DNA of 15,743 nucleotides from Chrysochromulina tobinii (Eukaryota; Haptophyta; Prymnesiales; Chrysochromulinaceae). The translations under genes and the position numbers were made by a program. The stretch lies in the NCBI GenBank assembly GCA_001275005.1, contig JWZX01002516.1, forward strand, positions 1 to 15,743, read 5' to 3'. Shown piece after piece: positions 1-12,200 of this stretch. Each line of letters opens with the position of its first letter. Position 1 is the stretch's first letter. Below the pieces are notes generated by a model. The model saw only the letters and a list, made by a program, of their open reading frames with translations, was not told where the DNA came from and ran no database searches.

Positions 1-289
1 AATCCTGAGGAGTCTCAGCTTGATGATTCCTTCATCACCGCGCCTTGTCGCGTTTGCACAAAGTGAATGTGATCTCACAACACCAAGTATTAGAGTATTA
101 CCGGTACCAAAGTAGAACGAAAAAACGTTGCCGACGTGCGCCGTAAATGTGAATGTGAATGACCTCACGGCGCCTGCTCCTTGCCACGCAGCCAGGCGTC
201 GCCTCGCTCGGTCGGCCCTCGCGGACGGTGCGGGGTCGCTCTATCTACCCGCCTCGCGTCTCTCTCCGTCGCAAGCCGCAACCAGCCCT
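1..289. other. 3' flank of the dynein heavy chain gene
   Basis: Non-coding as far as I can see. The dynein gene runs leftward and ends at 290, so this stretch should contain its 3' UTR and cleavage/polyadenylation region, and possibly the edge of a further gene beyond base 1. On the minus strand I find no AATAAA and no TGTAA signal. The part around 60-160 is visibly more AT-rich than the flanking coding sequence and carries a short repeated word, tgaatgtga (about 64-72 and 149-157). The plus-strand ORFs starting at 128 and 159 have no recognisable content and run over the dynein coding end, so I do not call them. Confidence 0.6.
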
Positions 290-3200
290 CTACGTGGTCT
301 CAACGTCCATGATCAGCGCAACGCCCGCAAGGATCCACTTGTTCACATTCTGCTTTGTCTTCAAGCCGGCCGTGAAGATGTAGCCACCCGTAGGCTTGCC
401 GTCGACAGGGTTGCGCGTGAGCGTCTTGTACGAGGGGCACTCGTACACGTCGCGCTGACCCTTGTCCATGAGCGCCGCCTTCATGAGCACGACGGGCATC
501 GGGCAGTAGAGCTGCTTGAGGATTGAGTCGTCCATCATGCCCGTCCCCACGTCCCAGCGCGCGCCTTCGAGGAAGAAGCCGACGACGTACGCGCCGTCGC
601 GCGTGGCGGCCTCGACGTCCTCTGCGGACTGCTTCTTGGTCACGTCGCACACGGTGGTCATGCGGTCGAGCGGCAGCTCGTTCTTGCGCGCGAGCACCTG
701 CATCACCGCGGTGAGGAAGGCCTGCGGGTTGAAGAGGCCCGCGATCCACGTCACCTTGGGCGTCGCCAGGTCGGCCGTCCACGCCTCAAGCTGCCGCTGG
801 CGCTGGAGCATGTCGACCAGCCACGAGGCAAGGCCGCGCATCGACGGGTACGCGACCGTGGCCCACTTGCCGTGGACCTTGTTGTCGTAGAGTGCGTTCA
901 TGAGCGCTTCCATTGAATCGGACATGCCAAGGTCACCCTTCAGGCCGAGGTCGAGCTCGACGAGCGAGCGCTTCACCTCGAAGAGCAGCCGGTTCATGCG
1001 CTCGCATTCCTGCAGGAAGACGGAGGTGTACGGCGTGCGCTCGTCGGGCGGCGTGCGCTCGTCGAGCTCGCCCAGCGGGAAGAGCTCCGGCATTTTATCC
1101 ATGATGTCGTCCAGGATTCGCTTGACCTTCTCTTGCAACGTCATGCCACCCGCGCCGCCACCGCCGCGTGGGGCGAGCTCGGCCGCATTCTTGAAGAGAG
1201 CGAGCGTCTGCGCGGTCATGAAGTTGATCTCGGCGTTCGCATGCAGCCCGTAGCATGTGGGCGCCTCGTTGATGAGGTTCTCGTCAATGTACTCGACAAA
1301 CTGCTTGTGCGACAACGAGGGCGGCGCCACCTCAAACTTAGGGTAGAGCTGGTAGCCGTCGAGCAGCGCATCGGTCATGTACACCGAGAGGTATGAGGCG
1401 CACAGCCGACGGTCGAGGTCGTCGGTGATGTGGCCTCCATACATGACCTCTCCAAAGATATACTGCAAGTCGGCCCACGGCACCTTGGGCGCGTCGTTGA
1501 GGAAGTTGGACGCGACGATGATGCACGCGCTCAGGTCGCCCGGCGCGAAGGGGTACGGCCGCTGCCAGCCGATGGCGCCAAACTGGCGGCGCTCGCACAC
1601 GATCGAATGGAAGAAGGCGAGCGCGAAGATGATCGCCTTGAGCTCGGGCTGCTTCGGGCAAGCCTCCCACACGGTGTCGTTGAAGGTGTTGAAGGCGCGG
1701 ATCATGTTGGGGCGTAGCCCACTGGGCGGCTCGTTCGTGAGCTTGATCGAGTTTTGGAGGATCTGCACGGGGATCACAGGCTGCGGGAGCGAGGAGAGGA
1801 AGACGCGGAAATCTGGGTGGGCGCCTTCGATGAGCGCCTCGAGCTTCTTCTCGAGCTTGGTGAGCCAGCGCGCGACGAGCTCGACGTTCTGCAGCATCAC
1901 CCAGCCGCCGGACACCTGCATGCGATCGAGCGCCTTCTCAGCGACGGGCTCCTGGCCCTGGCCGAGCGAGACGCTGAAGAAGAGCCCGTTGGCCTCCGTC
2001 TTGTCCGCCGGCCCACCAATGGAGCGCACCGCCAGCAGCGGGTCGACGCCGGGCGAGAGCAAGAAGTAGACGGGCGTCGCAGGCGACGCGTCCTGGAACG
2101 AGGAGGGCAGGTCGAACGTGATCGCATTGTAGTACTCGACGCCCATCTCATCGCGCACCCAGTACTTCATCGCGAGGACCATCCGGTCCGGCCGGAGCGC
2201 GCGCATCACGAGAAGGCGCTGGTAGCCACTCAGACGGTTGAACTCGCCCGGTAGCTTCTCATTCTCAGGCTGCTCGTTGTCAAAAAACTCCTTCCAGCGC
2301 TTGTTGGAGCCCTCGAGATCCCCCGGCAGCGCGCTGAAGATCTCGGGCAGCTGGTCGGCGAGCGCCTGCACGGTCTGCCAGCATTGGTCGGGCAACCACT
2401 GGAGCGCCTCGGAGTGATCGGCACCGTCGATCACGCGCGGCGCCTTGATGAGGAAGTCCTGCTCGTCGGCGGGCAGCTCGCCGCGCCGGTTCATGATCCG
2501 CGTGCACAGCTGTGACGAGAAGAGGATCCGGTCCCTTTCGAAGAGACCGCGCGTCACGTACGCGAAGATGACGAAGGAGATGGTCGCCATCAGATTCTTC
2601 GAGCGGTCGTCGATGTCGTTCGACTTCTTCGTCTTCGCGATCGCCTTGAGGAACATGTAGTTGAACGTGTCGAGAGAGAATTGGTACATGTGCGAGATGA
2701 CAGAGAGCTGGTTGATCAGAAAGAACATGAGCGCGCCACGCTCGCCCAGCGGTCGGTAGATCTCGCGCGCCTTGGCGATGATCACCTCGGTCTCCTTGGC
2801 GATGGCCACCTTGGCGGTGATCTCCTGCGAGGTCGCCTTGGCCGCCTCGAGTGACTCGATGAGCGCTTCGTTCTCGGTGATGTCGCCCTCGGCGTTCGCG
2901 AGCATCTCGAGCAAGCCGTCCTCGAGCGCTTTGAGACGGATGGTGAAGTCGTTCTGCTGCGCCACGAGCTCCGAGCGCTTCTCCTCGAGATCGGGCCGCT
3001 CGCACTTGACCACCTTGGCGAGCAGCTGCTCCTCGAGGCCCTTTTCGGTCACGGTGAAATTGATGATCGTGCACTGCGCCTGCACCTCGGGGATGTAGTG
3101 CGGGTTGGGCAGCTTGCTTTGCAGGTAGAGCCGGAAGAGGGGCCCCCCAAGCGGCATCCCCGTCTCGGGATCGGGGTTGCAGCGCATGTCCACCTCCTTG

Positions 3201-6200
3201 TCGCCCAGCTTGAGGATGAGCTTGCGCCCTTTGGCGATGGTCGCGCGCGCGAGCACATTCTCCATGACGGCGTCGAAGGCCTGGCCACACTTCTCGAGGA
3301 GCATGGGGATGCCCTCCTCCATCGCCTTGGCCATCATGTCGAGGTAGCCACCGAAGCTCTGCTGGCACGAGACGAGGCCGTTGGGCGTCTCGCGCCCGCG
3401 GATCCAGCTGATGCCCTGCAGCTGCGGGTCGATGATCAGCGGGTAGCGCGCGCAGCGCACGATGATGGCCGCATTCTCGAGAGAGAGCCGATCGGACGGC
3501 AGACCCTCGGACATCCAGATGGCCTGCGTGGCCACATCGGAGAGCAGCTTGAGCGGGTCGAGCACCTCGGCGGACGGGAGCTGCCGGGCTTTCAAGTCGG
3601 GCACCCACGTCGCTTCCCACAGCTTGTACCGGAAATCGGAGTTGAACGGCCCAATGTACGCGATGAAGGGCGCGGCGACCATCATGTTGCCCACGAGCAT
3701 CGCCTTCTCTTCGCCGAGGCGCTCCACGTTGGCGGCCCAGCGCACGCCTTCGTCCTTGAGGCCGTTGACGAGCCGCTCGGCGAGGGAGAGCTTCTTAGCG
3801 GTGGCCGCTGCCTTGGCGATCAGAGCATTCTTCTCCTCGGTCGCCTGCATGAGCTGGTTCTGCAGCGCCGCCTTGCGCGCGTTGAGAGCGTCCACGTGCT
3901 CGTTGACCGCGGCGAGCTTCTTGTTCGCGTCGTTGAGCTTGCCCTCCGCTTCTTTGAGTAATCCACGCTTGGGCGCTACATCGAGGTAGATGTCGTGGTA
4001 GATGAGGACGTTGATTACCCAGTCGCAGAGGCCGGCCGCCGCCATCGAGATGCGCTTCACATTCGTGTAGTTGAAGTCGGGGTTGGGCGCCTCCGGCGTG
4101 CCCGTGCACTTGGCACGCACCTCGGCCTTGTTTTCGGCCAGCAAGTTGTCTTTGTCAAAGTTGATGAGTGAGCTGAGGAACACGTCCACGGACGCCATCA
4201 GCTTCTTCGCCTCACCCCATTCTTTCTTCACCTTCTTGATCCCCCCCTTGGGTGCCATCATGTACTGCACCGCGTTGCACACCAAGAGCACGACGGGCGA
4301 GGGCGTCGACATCGATTTGAGCTCGGTGAGCGACGCCTTGTCGAGCGAGTTGAGCGCCTCGGCCGCGGCCGCGATGGCGGGCTCGGCCGCCATTAAGTCC
4401 TTATTGCACTGCGCGGCGAAGGCCGAGACTTCTTGCTGGATGACGGCCACCTTGTCGGCCTCGATGGCGCCGAGGGCCGCCTGCTCGTCCGCGACGGTCG
4501 ACTCCTGGCCCACCTGCACGAGGAGCACGTCCGTGTCCGCCTTCTTCTGCTCCACGATCACGGACTCCTCCTTGAGCACGATCTGCATCTCGGCCACCTG
4601 CGTCGAGGCACCGCGCAGCTTGACGAGGCCGCTCTCGAGGCGCACCTTCATCGCATCCACCTTGTCGCACGAGTTCTTGTACAGGGTCTGGTAGAGCTGG
4701 ATGAGCTCGAGGTAGCTCTTGGGCGTCGTGTACACGTTGCGCCGCTCCGCGGCCATGTAGGCGTTGCAGCACTCCTCGACGGACTGGTGCACGAGGCTCA
4801 TGTGGTGCGCCACATTCTCCTTGAGCTCCGAGGTCGAGATGTCGACGTCCTCGAGGAAGCGCATCGCCACCGAGATGAGCGCCTCGCTCGGCCACGGGTG
4901 GAACCAATCGATGACCGTGGCCGAGATGAGCGCGGGGAACTTGCGGCACCGGTTGCGGAACGCGTTGCCCACAGGCGACATGCAGAGCACCACGTGCAGG
5001 TTCTTGCGCACGCGGTCAAGGAAAAAGTTCCAGCAAATGTCAGGCGAGTCCATCAGGCCCGCCGCCTTGACCTCGGGCCGGATGGCGTTGAGGACGTTAT
5101 CTCTGTCGTCCGGCGTGTACAGGTCGGGGATGAAGCCGCTCGAGAGCAGATCGTTGAAGTAGATGAGCATGCGCTCGTTGATGATTTGCTGGTCGGTGAA
5201 GAGCCACACGATCGAGTTGCCCTTGAGGCCAGTGGACGCGTAGAGAGCGGCAATGTCGGTCTTGAAGTCGAGCATGCCGTAGGATGACGTGAGCTTGACC
5301 TGGAAGACGGCGAAGCCCGAGATGAAGGCGGCGAGCCGCGTGAGCGACTGCTTGCCGCTGCCGCCCACACCCACGAGCAGTGCGTTGCCGCGGGGCGTGT
5401 CGATGATGCGCGAGATGCGGCAGATGTGCTCCATCGCCTGCACGAAGAGGACGAGGTCCATGCGCGCAAAAGATTCGTTGTACTCGGTCAGCTTCTGCGT
5501 GAGGATCTTGGATAGCTTCACCTCGTCGGTCACCTGGAAGTAGGGCTTGATGTCCTCGTCCGTCTGCACGGAGAAATAGGTGAAGGCGAGGGGCCGTTTG
5601 AACAACACGTCCTGGTCAAAGTCCTCAAAGTAGTTTTTGGCGGTGCGGTTGATCATGTCCTCGAAGCGCGTAGCGTCGGCCACGTCGACGAGCCGATCGC
5701 TGTACACGCGGAACGACTCGTGCAGCCAGAGGCGCGCCAGGTGCATGGGCTCGATAAAGTAGTCGGGTGTGCACTTGAGGATGCCCTGGAAGACGCGGCT
5801 CATCTCGCGCAGGTTCCACGCGTAGTGGAAGGCGACGGCCGTCGGCATGAACGCGTCGGCCACGAACTTGTGCAGCATGAGCGCCGCGTTGGTCACGCGC
5901 TCGCCCGCCTTCTTCATCTCCTGCGAGAAGCCGTTCGAAAGGTGGCCCTCGAGAATGGCGCCATAGATGGTGCGCAGCACCTCCGCCTCAGGCGCGAGCG
6001 TCGCGAAGGTGGCAAAGTGGCGTTGCATGCGGTCCTGAATGGCAAAGGAGCCTGCGGTCGGATTCATCGAGCTCAGGTACTGCACGCCGCGGATCTCCTT
6101 CATGGTGAGTTTCTTGAGGTCGTAGAAGCCGCCGTACTCAATCTGCTGGTTCAGCAGGGCGATGGCGGACTGCGTGCCGTACTTGTCGGGCGTGGGCATG

Positions 6201-9200
6201 TTCATGTCGTCGACAAAGTAGATGAGGCGTTTGGTGCCTGGCGGCGCGAACATGGTGCCTGTCTTCTTCTCGAGCGGCTGCTCGAGGATAGACTGGAGCG
6301 TGCTCGCAATGGTGAAGGAGTTGAGGTTGATGTTGAAGTAAATGATCTCCTCGGGTAGCCGGCCGAGCTTGTCCTGGATGATGGTCGTCTTGGCCGTACC
6401 CGCGCCGCCCACGAGCATCACGGGCTTGTAGCGCGTCGCGAGATCGTCGATCAGGAAGGTGAGGCGCGTCGTGTCCAGCGTGGGTACCACGATGGACGAG
6501 AAGGCGGCGCCCTCGCCGGACACGTGCGTGTACTTGGCGATCGCGTCGCGCCAGTGCTTGCCCTTCTTATCCGTGTCGTCGATAAAGTAGTCAAAGACGA
6601 GACCCTCATCGGGGAACTTGAAGTTCGTCTTGCCCCACTCAGTGCGCCACCACTCCGAGAAGATCTTGCGGAAGTCGTTGGCCTTGTCAGCGCCAAATGC
6701 GCCGCCAAAGGCCCAGATGGCTGCGAACTGGAAGTAGGCCTCGTACACGTCCTTATCAGTGCCGGCTGGCACGTTCTTCTTGGTGAGCACGCCCTCGAGG
6801 ATGGAGCAGAGGGTGGAAACCATCCCGAAGTCCATGAGCGGCGTGAGCATCACCCACTTGTTCTTGCGCATGTTGTTCAGGGTGATCGGCACGTACTGCA
6901 GCACGAGCGCCTCGAGCCACGCCTGCTCCTTTGTGTCGAGGTGGTCATTCTTGGCAACCAAATTGTCCAGCCACGACTGGAAGTAGGGCCCCCAGCCCAC
7001 GTCGCTCTCGTTGAGGAAGAGGACGCCGGCGCGGCTGACGGTCGCGGGTGAGCCGTTCTTGAGGTTCGAGATCTCGAAGATGAGGCGCATCGAGCGCGAG
7101 AGCGGGATGCGCTCATTCGAGACGAGGGTGAGCACCTTGTTGTCGTCCATCACGGTGTTCATCGACTCGATCCACTCGGCATCGATGTCGCCGTCGAGCA
7201 TCACCCACTTGGGCACGTTGAGCTGCGCGCCCGTCGCGTTCTTGAAGTCGCGCATGATCTTGGCGATGATGCCGTCAAAGGGCTCCTTGGTCACCGGGTG
7301 CACGAAGCCGTAGAGGTCGTCCGAGGTGACCGCCTTCGGGTTGAGCGCGTTGACGAGCGTGGGCCCGTCGCCTTGCTTGAGATGGGTCTGTGCCGCCTGG
7401 AGCGTCTTCCACACGCACGTCTTGCCTGAGCCGGCACAGCCGAGCGCGAAGACGCAGTGCCGGATGCCGAGAAGCTCGGCCAGGTCGACCGTCTTGCCGA
7501 CAAAGATGTCCTCGGGCTGGAGTTGAAGCCCCTCCTGGTACCCGTTCTTGATGAAGACCTTGTTCTCCTTGAGCACCGCCTTCACTGCTTTGGTCATGAT
7601 CGGGTCGGCCTGCTTGGTCGCGTCTTGCATCTTGGGGAAGATGTCGTTCACGAGGCCGAGGAAGATGCCCACGTCCGCGTTCACGAATTTGGTCACGTTC
7701 GAGTCGCGCAGTGCACGCATCATGATCTCCAGCTCGGTGCGCTCTGGGTTGGCGCGCTTGGCGCCACCCGCGATGCGCAGGATGCCCTTGATCGCGCGCA
7801 ACCCCCAGTCGTAGTGGTCCTGCTTCGAGAGCAGCTCCATGTTGAGCTGGAAGAGGCGAATGAACTTAATCGAGAGCACCTTGGCCGTCTCGAAGCCCTC
7901 GGCCGAGAGCTCGATCTCGATGATGGCCGCAAAGTCGGGCGTGCACATGGCGACGCCGCGGAAGAGCGCCTTGAGGTTCTCGGGCAGCTCGGTGCGCCCT
8001 GCGTAGCCCGGGTTCATCGTGATGAAGGCACCCACCGTGCGCTTGAGGGTGATCTTCTCCTCCTCGAAGATGATGTCGTCTGCGACGGCCTTGATGCCGT
8101 CGAGCAGAGCGCCGTACTGGCCGGCGACCACCGAGAGCACCTCGACAGGGATGCGGTTGAACTCGTCGAAGCAGCCCCATGCGCCCGTCTGAGCAAGACC
8201 CATGAAGATGTTTGCCATCGTCTTGTAGTTCATCTGGTCGGAGCAGTTCATCACGATGACCCAGATGGCGATGCCGCGCCCGAGATCCTTGGTGGTTTCG
8301 GTCTTGCCCGTACCCGCAGGGCCCGCGGGTGCGCCGCCCAGGCAGAGGCGGAGCGCCTGCGTGAGCGTGATGTAGCAGCGGTCGGTGAGGCCGGTGATCA
8401 CTAGGCGGCCTGGGTTGCCCACGTACTCGTACGAGTACTGGAACTCGGCGTCCGAGATGTTGATCATGCAGTGGCTCTTCTCCTCGTCCCAGCGGAACTT
8501 GAGCTGCGATTGCCACGCAAAGTCGCCCGCGGTCTCGATGCGCTCCGCGATGTACTTGAGCACGACGTCGCGCGCATGCACCTCGATGGTGATGAGCGTC
8601 TTGACCTTGGTGCGCATCTCGCCGGTCATCTCGCCGAGGACCATCTGCACGTACACGTTCAGATTGGCGATCTGGCTCACCGAGTATTCCTTCATCCCCT
8701 GGTCGTTACCCTGCTCGAGCCGATCGAAGGCCTGGTTCACCTCGGTCGACCACCACGTTTGGCACGTGGTGATGGCGAGCTGCGCGCAAAACTTCTCGCA
8801 CCACGACTCGCGCGACATCTCCATGTACTCGTTGATCGACATCTCGAGCTGATCCTTGAACTGCATGTTGCAATGCACCATGATTTCCTTGAGCCAGTCC
8901 TCGACGGGCCCACGGCAGTCTAGCTCCTTTGCAAAGTGCACCTCCTCTTTGTCCGTGGCGAACATGCCCTTGCACACGCCGGTCTCCAGCTTGGTCTCGG
9001 GATCCCTCTCCCACATGATGCCGCCGATGCAGTCCGTGAACTTGGAGAAGTGCTCCTGCACGGCGGGCGGGAACTTGCCCTTGGAGAGCGTGTCGACGAG
9101 GTCGACCTGCGAGATGAAGTAGAAGCGCGGGAACTTGCGACGCTTCGTCTCGAGGTAGTCGGAGAGCGAGCGGTTGCACAGCTCGAGCGAGGCGAGGGCG

Positions 9201-12200
9201 ACCTTGAAGGCCTCGTCACGCCCATCCTTGAGGGTTGCTTCGAGAGGGTTGGTCGAGTTCGACGCGTCCGCCATCTGCTCTTTGAACGAGGCGTCGATGC
9301 CGTCGAAGCGCTTGGCATCCTCGGGTAGCTGCTCACGAATGTCCTCAGAGCCGATGAAGATGGCCTCAAGGGAGCACCACTGGCGCTGCACCTCGAGCCA
9401 GTTCTCGAGCACTGCACGGCACTGCGAGAGCTTGCCCTTCCACGTGGTGATCTGAATCTCGAAGAAGGCCTTGAACCGGTTGCCCATCATGTTCTGCAGC
9501 TGGACCTCGTGGTCGTCGAGCGCCTCGATGGTGGTGTCGGGCATTCTGAGCACCTTGACGCCGGACGACTTGAAGGGCTCGTACTCGAATTGGAGCGCGT
9601 TCCAAATCGTCTCGATGCGCTGCAGCGCCTTGTCGATTTTGATCTCCATGCGCGCCTGCTCGACGACCTCGCCCACCGGGTCGGCGAACTTGTGCAGTTC
9701 GAGCGAGAGCAGCACGCCAAGCGTGAGCTTGTCGTCCATCACGAACGACTTGCCGCAGATACGCATGAGCTTCTTCCAGTGGCGCTCGCGCATCGCGTCG
9801 TCGCGCAGGTCCTGCACTAGAGGCAGGTCGATGAGCATGTGGGCCATCTCATTCATGATGCCTAGGTAGCAGTCCCAGTTGCGCACGGGCCGATCAAGCG
9901 CCTTGATCTCCTTTTGGAGCTTGGAGCACGCTATCATCATGCTGTCCACGTTGACATCGGGCCAGAGCGTGTTCCTCCACGAACCAAAGATGTTGTCGAC
10001 GAGCTCGACGTGGTCCCAGACCTTCTTGAGCAGCTTGAGCTGGTCGCGGCACACCTTGATCTCCTTCCAGTTCTCCTTGTTGACGTCGAAGAGCCCCTGG
10101 CGCTCCTGGAGCGACTTGGCCTTATGCTCCACTTCGTCAACCTTGGTGTTCCATTCGTCGAGGCGCTGGTAGCACTTCTCGCCCACCTCATACTTGAAGG
10201 GCGCGTCCTCTTTGAACTCGTTGCTGAAGTCCACGACCTTGTGCCCGAACTCGGCAGCCGTCTCCTTGATCTTCTCGGCCTGCAGCGCCTGCAGCGGCGC
10301 AAGCTGCTCGCGCGCATTGTACGTGATGCGCGTGCAGTCGCGCCAGCGATGGGGCGCGTCGTCGAGCATCTCGATGTAGTCCGCGGAGACGACCACGCCG
10401 TACTTTTTGAGCAGCTGCACCTTGGCACGCAGCGGATCAAACAAGTTCGCGACCAAGTCGGTACGCAGCCGCACGTCGCGGATGCACGTCATCGCGCGCA
10501 GCAGCGCCTCGGCGTCATCGGACTCGACCTCCTGAGAGAGTCCGTGCTTGATGGCCGCCATAAAGTCCTTGAGCTCGACGAGTGTCTGCTCGAAGGAGGT
10601 CTGCAGGTAGTTCGTGTACCGGAACTGCCACTTGTACCCCCAGGTGGCGAGCGCCGTCTTTATCGGGCGCGCGTCAATCTTGAGCCAGCCCCGCGAAGCA
10701 CTGGAGGGGATTGCCTGGATCTGAGTGGCAGACTTGACGTACCTGGCAATCGTCTCGTCGAAAGCGGCGAGTGGCGGCTCAAACTTGGGCGCGAGGGACC
10801 CCTCGACGACCTCGACGTCCTCCTCGGCCGCGGGCTTGCTTGCGTCCACTTCGGGAGCAGTGAGGAACTTCTTGAGCGCCTCATCCACGTCGTCTGTCCA
10901 CATGCTCTTGTACGACAGAAAGGACGCCTTGAAGTCCTCGCACAGCACCTGGTTGGCGCGCACGTGCATTTGAATCTGATGCACGTAGAAGCGCACCTGC
11001 TCAGCCTCCTCTATCTCCTTGATGAAGTCGCCATCGGCGCGATCGAGCCGCTTGACCACCTTGCACACGCTGAAGAAGCTCGTGGTCCAGTTCTCCACCA
11101 TCTCATGCAGCGACCCGCTTGAGGCTGAGAGGGCTGGCTTATAATTGACGATCGAGCTGTCGAGCTCAAGCTGGATCTCGATTAAGGGGGCGATCTCGTC
11201 CTTGGAGATCTGCGCCGGGTCGAGCTGTGTGTTGAGGCTCTCGAGCGAGCCGCAGACGGTGCGTGCGAGGCCGTCGATGACGATGTCGTTGATGAATTCG
11301 ACGTATGCACGCCACGTGGGCGCACCCTTAGAGACCTTGAGCACCTGGTTCGACTTGAGCAGGAGCTTATGGATGTCCTTGCCCTCGTTGCCGATGTCGT
11401 TGTAGCGCGCGGCCAGGTGCCCCTTTAACTCCTCCTGGAAGTCGTCGCGCGAGTACGTCTTGGAGCTCTTGCGCTTGAGCAACGGCTCCTTGTACCATCC
11501 AGCGAGCACGTTCTGGATGTCCTTCATGTTCGTCTTAAGCGCGAGGAGTATGTCGAAGGTGTCCTTCACGACCATCATCGTCTCGCGCACGAAGTCGTCG
11601 ATCGCGTGACTCTTCCAGGTCAGATGCTTCTGGCCCTTCTCGAGCGCCCTGTCGATGGTCTTGAGCTGCGCTGCGAGCAGCGGCTGCTCCACTTCGAGCA
11701 TCGTCGACATGATGTGGTTGTACTTGTCCGCGATCAGCTGCAGATTGCCGCGCTGTACGCGGTACGTCTCCGCCTTCTTGTTGAGCTCGAGCGCCATCGC
11801 GGGCGCGCCCTTGCCCAGCTCGAGCAGGTACTTGACCTCGCGCAGCAGGCGCACGAGCTCCTTATCGAAGTTGACGGCGAGCAGCCCGTTCGCATCACGC
11901 CGGAGGATCGGGTTCTTCAGGTTGGCCTGTGAGATCTCTTCGACCTTCGTTTCCCAGGCTGCGTGCACTTCGTGGCTAAACGTGTTGAGCCCGTCGAGCA
12001 GGTTGCCGTACGTCTTTAACACCCCCTTGCCGTCTTCGGACTCAAGCATCGTCTTAAGCATGGTCTTGAGCTTCTCCATCGGCTCGACGATTCGGTCCTT
12101 GAGTCCCTTGACCCAGTAGATGGCGCCTGCAACGGGCGGCATGTTGATGTAGAGCGGCGGCCCGTCGCGCTCGAGGTAGAAGCCCACCGCGGATTGGTCC

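Noticed and set aside
2280-3620. 446-codon minus-strand ORF in another phase of the dynein gene
   Set aside because: Arginine/alanine/glycine-rich out-of-phase reading of conserved stalk and AAA5 coding sequence; no conserved content of its own.
3098-3961. 287-codon plus-strand ORF over the dynein stalk/AAA5 region
   Set aside because: Same antisense pattern, with composition driven by the opposite strand's codon bias and no family resemblance.
5171-5215. AAA4 Walker B reads LFTDQQI with no glutamate after the aspartate
   Set aside because: Axonemal heavy chains normally lack that glutamate in AAA4 (TDAQ/TDTQ forms), so it is a family trait rather than a defect.
9914-11122. 402-codon plus-strand ORF antisense to the dynein gene
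   Set aside because: It is leucine/valine/arginine/histidine-rich with no recognisable motif, and it lies opposite clearly conserved dynein tail sequence. GC-rich third positions on the coding strand remove stop codons antisense, so this is a shadow.
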